A stretch of 42,672 bases of DNA from Candidatus Thioglobus sp. (GTDB lineage: Bacteria; Pseudomonadota; Gammaproteobacteria; PS1; Pseudothioglobaceae): NCBI GenBank assembly GCA_018644675.1, contig JABGQC010000012.1:1-42672 (forward strand), in the 5' to 3' direction. Under the pieces are notes generated by a model. It saw nothing but the letters and a program-made list of their open reading frames with translations, was not told the origin of the DNA and made no database searches. Both the position numbers and the translations under genes were made by a program. Shown in pieces: positions 38,891-42,672 of the stretch (within the stretch, counting starts at the first letter, position 1; every line of letters begins with the position of its first letter).

Positions 38891-39580
38891 TTATTCCTTG
38901 ATTTCTTCTTGATTTAATAAGTTTTCTAAAATTTTCCATGCGCCACTAATATGTCTGCGCATTAATATTTCTGCCAATTCGGGATCTCTATCATTAATTG
39001 CATTAACAATTGCATAATGATCATGCAATGCTGGCTCCACTCGAAATGGTATTTGACTGGTGCGATGACGACACATTCTTAATACTTGGTATAACTTATC
39101 ATTCAAATAATTAATAAGCCACTGATTTTGACATTTGGAAAAAATATAATAATGAAAGTCCAAATCCCCTTCTTTTTGAAAATACTGCTTGCCATCTGAT
39201 TGCTTGATGGTCGCTTCATGTTTTTCTAATAAACGATATAAATTGTCAATATCAGACTGAGGCATAGCAACACAAGCTAATCGCACAGCAAATCCTTCCA
39301 TTGCTTCACGCATTTGATACACATCTCTCATCATGGCACAGTCTAGAGTAATAACCCTGGTGCCAGAGTGAGGACGACGATCCACCAATTGAATAGACTC
39401 CAGCTTGTGCAAGGCTTCACGCAATGGTCCGCGGCTAATGTCATATGATTTGGCTAAATCCGTCTCACCTATCTTTTGTCCTTGCGGAATAACACCGGTA
39501 ATAATATCCTCTTTAATCTGCTGAAACACATGCTCAGATAGCGTGTCTTGCTTGATAGGCTGTAATACATTTACATTCAT
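38891..39580 (-). CDS. GntR-family (FCD) regulator of the methylcitrate cluster
   Basis: This 229-residue regulator has an N-terminal winged helix ([41 protein letters not shown]) and a C-terminal FCD ligand domain (about residues 80-225) with the metal-site style DLDFHYYIF and [10 protein letters not shown]. It is the first gene of the prp cluster and so probably its local controller, with an organic acid or CoA ester as ligand. Two ATTGTCAACAAT sites at its own promoter support autoregulation. The ATG at 39580 is itself inside one site, and no ribosome binding site is visible. Confidence 0.92.
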   Translation of the reverse strand: MNVNVLQPIKQDTLSEHVFQQIKEDIITGVIPQGQKIGETDLAKSYDISRGPLREALHKLESIQLVDRRPHSGTRVITLDCAMMRDVYQMREAMEGFAVRLACVAMPQSDIDNLYRLLEKHEATIKQSDGKQYFQKEGDLDFHYYIFSKCQNQWLINYLNDKLYQVLRMCRHRTSQIPFRVEPALHDHYAIVNAINDRDPELAEILMRRHISGAWKILENLLNQEEIKE

Positions 39581-39594
39581 ATTGTCAACAATAT
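39579..39594. promoter_or_regulatory. gntR operator 1, overlapping the start codon
   Basis: Inverted repeat ATATTGT-CA-ACAATAT. Its core ATTGTCAACAAT is identical to the site 62 bases upstream. It fits the TTGT...ACAA half-site style of FCD-type GntR regulators. Confidence 0.65.
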
Positions 39595-39621
39595 TTAAAA
39601 TAAAAAACTAAATTAAGCTAA

Positions 39622-39654
39622 ATTCTACTAAACCTACCAATCATTGTCAACAAT
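39622..39654 (-). promoter_or_regulatory. prp cluster promoter with operator 2 on the -35
   Basis: On the minus strand TTGACA (39650-39645), 17 bases, then TAGAAT (39627-39622). The operator ATTGTCAACAAT at 39643-39654 contains the -35 box, so bound regulator would block RNA polymerase. The 62-base distance to operator 1 is about six helical turns, which allows looping. Confidence 0.75.
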
Positions 39655-39690
39655 CATAAAATAAAAAATCATAATTTGAAAAAATGGGCG

Positions 39691-39718
39691 AAAAAAAATG
39701 ACGCCGTAGCGTCATTTT
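39691..39718 (-). terminator. Intrinsic terminator of rpoZ
   Basis: Arms AAAATGACGC (39695-39704) and GCGTCATTTT (39709-39718) enclose the loop CGTA, with a T run on the minus strand. It follows the rpoZ stop and may also limit transcription from the right into the prp promoter. Confidence 0.88.
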
Positions 39719-39744
39719 TAATTAAAACAGTTTTTAACTAGATG

Positions 39745-40077
39745 CTATTCTTGAACCTCTTGAACTTCGTCAACACCTTCGTCAACAGAGGCTACTGATA
39801 ATTCTGCTTGGATTTCCTGCGTCGTTTCAGCGTCATGAACCTTCTGTTGTGCAGTTAGCTCCTCTTCCATGGCATACTCTTCAGTTAGAATGGATGCATT
39901 GATAAGACCCGCCTCAATCTCTCTAAGAGCAACGACAGTCGGCTTATCTTTACCCACATCTAAAGTTGATCTATAGCCACCAGAGCTTAATTGGTGGGCA
40001 CGTTTCGCAGCAACCAATACTAGCTCAAAACGATTATCTACAAAATCCAAACACTCTTCAACAGTTACTCTTGCCAT
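39745..40077 (-). CDS. rpoZ: RNA polymerase omega subunit
   Basis: Omega helps fold and hold the beta' subunit and is part of a ppGpp site. The 110-residue protein has the family start [21 protein letters not shown], the [12 protein letters not shown] motif, [11 protein letters not shown] and an acidic Glu/Asp/Gln-rich tail of about 40 residues. In many gammaproteobacteria rpoZ is followed by spoT; here it stands alone with its own terminator. It diverges from dnaQ. Confidence 0.96.
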   Translation of the reverse strand: MARVTVEECLDFVDNRFELVLVAAKRAHQLSSGGYRSTLDVGKDKPTVVALREIEAGLINASILTEEYAMEEELTAQQKVHDAETTQEIQAELSVASVDEGVDEVQEVQE

Positions 40078-40147
40078 AATACTCTCTAACTTTTAGTTAT
40101 GATAAAATCAATCAATTTTACACGAAAATTAACAGGCGCAATATTTT

Positions 40148-40819
40148 ATGGAAAGACTAATTGTTCTAGATACTGAAACCACTGGAATCGAGCCCTCTGA
40201 GGGTCATCGTATTATTGAAATTGGTTGTACTGAAATCGTTGATCGAGAGATTACCGAAAATAACGAATACCATCAATACGTTCAGCCTGAGCGCAATGTA
40301 GGCGACTCAGTTCGAATTCACGGCATTACTGATAAGTTTTTAACTGGAAAACCTAAATTTGAAGAAATTGTTAGCGAATTTATGGATTATATTAAAGGGG
40401 CAACTTTAGTTATTCACAACGCTCCTTTCGACTTAGGCTTTCTGAATCATGAGTTAAAACTATTTGGATCTGATGAGCGCATTGAAGACCATTGTACGAT
40501 TATTGACTCATTAGAGTTGTCTAAACAACAGCGTCCAGGTACGCTACACAACCTTGACTCTTTATGTCGCCGCTTTGAAATTGATGCCAGTGCTCGAACT
40601 GTACATGGCGCCCTACTTGACGCACAAATTCTGGCACAGGTTTATTTAGCCATGACTGGTGGTCAATCAACCTTATTTAGTAATGAGCAATCCTCTGGTG
40701 CAGAAGATAAAAAAAATCAAAAAATTATTCGAGTAAATCGTGATCTTGGCAAAATTAAAATCGTCCAAGCGAGCGAAAAAGAGCTTGAAGCGCACCGCAC
40801 TTACTTTGAAAACGTTTAA
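40148..40819 (+). CDS. dnaQ: DNA polymerase III epsilon subunit
   Basis: DnaQ is the 3'-5' proofreading exonuclease of the replicase. The 223-residue protein has all DEDDh residues: Asp8 and Glu10 in LDTETTG, Asp95 in [11 protein letters not shown], and His153 and Asp158 in HGALLDAQ. A beta-clamp-binding motif QSTLF (173-177) follows the domain, and the C-terminal tail would bind the alpha subunit. Length is close to E. coli DnaQ (243). A separate DEDDh exonuclease at 19327 lacks this clamp motif. Confidence 0.96.
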   Translation: MERLIVLDTETTGIEPSEGHRIIEIGCTEIVDREITENNEYHQYVQPERNVGDSVRIHGITDKFLTGKPKFEEIVSEFMDYIKGATLVIHNAPFDLGFLNHELKLFGSDERIEDHCTIIDSLELSKQQRPGTLHNLDSLCRRFEIDASARTVHGALLDAQILAQVYLAMTGGQSTLFSNEQSSGAEDKKNQKIIRVNRDLGKIKIVQASEKELEAHRTYFENV

Positions 40820-40830
40820 TTAAATTAATT

Positions 40831-42297
40831 ATGAACTATCAAGATTTACGAGAATTTATTGCCGAGCTTGAAAAACGCGGCGAGCTTAAACGCATCACCA
40901 CTGAAGTTAATGCAAACTTAGAAATAACTGAAATCTGTCGACGTACACTCGATCAGCAAGGGCCTGCCTTATTGTTTGAAAATGTTAAAGATTCAAGTAT
41001 TCCTGTCTTGGCTAACTTGTTTGGCACCACAGGGCGCGTTGCAGCAGCCATGGGGCAAGAAGATTTGGTGGCACTTAGAAAGCTTGGAAAACTACTAGCT
41101 GAACTTAAACAACCAGAGCCTCCTAAGGGTCTAAAAGATGCCTTTGAAAAGCTACCAACCCTTAAAAAAGTTCTTAACATGCCGGTTAAAACTGTTAAAA
41201 AAGGTCAGTGTCAAGAGGTTGTTGTTGAGGGTGATGCGGTAGATTTGTCAACTCTTCCCATTCAAACTTGTTGGCCAGGAGATGTCGCTCCACTAATTAC
41301 TTGGGGCTTGACCATTACCAAAGGGCCTTTAAAAAAGCGCCAAAACTTGGGTATTTATCGTCAGCAAGTAATTGGCAAAAATAAGCTTATTATGCGCTGG
41401 CTATCTCATCGTGGCGGTGCACTAGACTTTAAAGACTGGTGTGAGAAAAATCCAGGCAAGCCGTATCCAGTAGCCGTGGCTATTGGTGCCGACCCTGCCA
41501 CCACACTAGCAGCTGTTACTCCAATTCCTGATAGTTTAAGTGAATACGCTTTTGCTGGCCTTCTACGCGGCAAAAAAACCAAAGTATGCACTTGTATTGG
41601 CAATGACCTGCAAGTACCTGAAAATGCTGAAATTATTCTTGAAGGTGTTATTCATCCTGACGAGATGGCTGACGAAGGTCCGTATGGCGATCACACGGGC
41701 TACTACAATGAAGTTGAGCGTTTTCCTGTATTTACGGTTGAACGCATCACTCATCGCAACAATCCTATTTATCATTCCACTTATACCGGCAAGCCTATTG
41801 ACGAGCCTGCTGTTTTAGGCGTGGCACTCAATGAAGTCTTTGTTCCTTTGCTTCAGCAACAGTATCCAGAAATTATTGATTTTTACCTACCGCCTGAAGC
41901 ATGCTCATATCGAATGGCCGTGGTTAGCATTAAAAAGCAATACCCAGGTCATGCCAAACGGGTGATGATGGGGGTTTGGTCATTTTTGCGTCAATTCATG
42001 TACACCAAGTTTGTCATTATTGTTGATGATGATATTGATGTAAAAGACTGGAAAGAGGTTATTTGGGCAATGACTACACGTGTTGATCCAACTCGCGACA
42101 CCACGCTCATCGACAATACACCAATTGACTATCTTGATTTTGCCTCTCCTGTTTCTGGCTTAGGCTCAAAAATGGGAATAGATGCCACCAACAAACTCCC
42201 TGGAGAAACTGATCGTGAATGGGGTACACCAATTGTCATGGATAAAGATGTCATTCAAAGAGTTGATGATATCTGGTCAGAATTAAAGATTGATTAA
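40831..42297 (+). CDS. ubiD: 4-hydroxy-3-polyprenylbenzoate decarboxylase
   Basis: UbiD decarboxylates the polyprenyl-hydroxybenzoate intermediate of ubiquinone synthesis using prenylated FMN made by UbiX. The 488-residue protein matches the E. coli enzyme in length and motifs: [20 protein letters not shown] at the start, [27 protein letters not shown], and the late [23 protein letters not shown] and [15 protein letters not shown]. The start lies 11 bases after dnaQ, so the two may be co-transcribed. UbiX is not in the window. Confidence 0.97.
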   Translation: MNYQDLREFIAELEKRGELKRITTEVNANLEITEICRRTLDQQGPALLFENVKDSSIPVLANLFGTTGRVAAAMGQEDLVALRKLGKLLAELKQPEPPKGLKDAFEKLPTLKKVLNMPVKTVKKGQCQEVVVEGDAVDLSTLPIQTCWPGDVAPLITWGLTITKGPLKKRQNLGIYRQQVIGKNKLIMRWLSHRGGALDFKDWCEKNPGKPYPVAVAIGADPATTLAAVTPIPDSLSEYAFAGLLRGKKTKVCTCIGNDLQVPENAEIILEGVIHPDEMADEGPYGDHTGYYNEVERFPVFTVERITHRNNPIYHSTYTGKPIDEPAVLGVALNEVFVPLLQQQYPEIIDFYLPPEACSYRMAVVSIKKQYPGHAKRVMMGVWSFLRQFMYTKFVIIVDDDIDVKDWKEVIWAMTTRVDPTRDTTLIDNTPIDYLDFASPVSGLGSKMGIDATNKLPGETDREWGTPIVMDKDVIQRVDDIWSELKID

Positions 42298-42321
42298 TTA
42301 TAAAAAATCCTGAATTAACTA

Positions 42322-42349
42322 TTTACAATTCATCGTAACAAAGTATAAT
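42322..42349 (+). promoter_or_regulatory. Promoter of the tRNA cluster
   Basis: TTTACA (42322-42327), 16-base spacer and TATAAT (42344-42349), placing transcription start just before tRNA-Pro. A T run follows. Confidence 0.7.
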
Positions 42350-42359
42350 TCTTTTTTTT

Positions 42360-42436
42360 CGGAGTATAGCGCAGTTTGGTAGCGTATCTGGTTTGGGACC
42401 AGGTGGTCGGGGGTTCAAATCCCTCTACTCCGACCA
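42360..42436 (+). tRNA. tRNA-Pro (anticodon TGG)
   Basis: This is a complete 77-base cloverleaf. The acceptor CGGAGTA pairs with TACTCCG, followed by the discriminator A and encoded CCA. The anticodon loop reads TTTGGGA with TGG, and the T loop is GTTCAAATC. Sequence is close to the gammaproteobacterial Pro(TGG) tRNA. Confidence 0.95.
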
Positions 42437-42510
42437 TATTATAAGTTTTGCTCATAAACCTCTATCAATCTTAACGGATTTCAACAGAGAGGCACCTTTT
42501 TTAGGTTTAT

Positions 42511-42587
42511 GCGCCCTTAGCTCAGCTGGATAGAGCAACGGCCTTCTAAGCCGTAGGCCTCAGGTTCGAATCCTGAAGGGCGCACCA
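42511..42587 (+). tRNA. tRNA-Arg (anticodon TCT)
   Basis: This is a complete 77-base cloverleaf. The acceptor GCGCCCT pairs with AGGGCGC, followed by A and encoded CCA. The anticodon stem GGCCT/AGGCC-type region holds the loop CTTCTAA with TCT, and the T loop is GTTCGAATC. It lies in the same transcript as tRNA-Pro, 74 bases downstream. That spacer carries the inverted repeat ATAAACCT...AGGTTTAT. Confidence 0.95.
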
Positions 42588-42594
42588 AGTTTAT

Positions 42595-42671
42595 GGCGGG
42601 AATAGCTCAGTTGGTAGAGCCCCGGATTGTGATTCCGGTTGTCGCGGGTTCAAACCCCGTTTCTCGCCCCA
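42595..42671 (+). tRNA. tRNA-His (anticodon GTG)
   Basis: This cloverleaf has the extra G at -1 opposite C73, the identity mark of tRNA-His. The acceptor GCGGGAA pairs with TTCTCGC (one G-U), followed by C and CCA at the window edge. The anticodon loop ATTGTGATT holds GTG. It lies seven bases after tRNA-Arg. The cluster probably continues past the window, since Arg-His-Leu-Pro groups are common in gammaproteobacteria. Confidence 0.95.
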
Positions 42672-42672
42672 T

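Noticed and set aside
42437..42510. tRNA spacer as an extra small RNA gene
   Set aside because: It contains only an outer 8-bp inverted repeat and a short CCTCT/AGAGG stem, more likely a processing structure in the tRNA precursor.

Overview
The window is a gene-dense, AT-rich stretch of bacterial chromosome. Its gene content is gammaproteobacterial: DksA, NfuA, WaaA, RpoZ, DnaQ, UbiD, a PanBC/FolK operon, and three tRNAs that carry encoded CCA ends. A CbbY-type phosphatase hints at a Calvin cycle, and a secreted Gly/Asn-rich repeat protein resembles sulfur-globule proteins. Together these suggest a marine sulfur-oxidising gammaproteobacterium of the SUP05/Thioglobus type. That placement is an inference, because no RuBisCO or sulfur-oxidation enzyme lies in the window.

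Layout. 1-360: AT-rich, no gene seen. 407-925: secreted repeat protein with its own promoter and terminator. 1045-4975 (minus): cbbY-ilvA-rimI-icd, tightly packed, with rimI lacking a normal start codon. 5067-5477: dksA, followed by an unexplained 60-bp direct repeat. 5698-11623 (minus): obgE-proB-folK-panB-panC-nfuA, then a membrane protein and thiL, mostly overlapping. 11667-17335: waaA, a K+ channel, a small Cys-rich protein, thiC, hemB and an unknown coiled-coil membrane protein. 17344-24386 (minus): an acetate block of acs, exonuclease, cNMP/CBS/nucleotidyltransferase protein, unknown one-TM protein, actP and its DUF4212 partner. 24525-30848 (minus): two almost identical marR genes bracketing a five-gene branched-chain-amino-acid-type ABC transporter. 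30976-39580 (minus): a complete methylcitrate cluster (gntR-prpB-prpC-acnD-prpF-prpE). 39745-42671: rpoZ, dnaQ, ubiD and tRNA-Pro, tRNA-Arg, tRNA-His.

How it works together. About 22 kb (17.3-39.6 kb) looks like one short-chain carboxylate region: acetate uptake and activation, propionate activation and oxidation, and an ABC importer of unknown substrate between them. The two marR copies share 452 bp with no difference seen by eye. Each sits directly upstream of an operon whose promoter has the same architecture: a TTTCTRGAAA-centred operator, then a -35 and a TATCAT -10 at the same spacing. The flanking sequence is collinear but clearly diverged, which suggests an old duplication with later gene conversion of the regulator. 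Between the binding-protein gene and the first permease gene there is a terminator and then three mutually complementary arms. These could form alternative RNA hairpins, one of which covers the permease ribosome binding site. The methylcitrate cluster has two ATTGTCAACAAT sites at its gntR promoter, one covering the -35 box. I see no IS element, phage gene, CRISPR array or rRNA.
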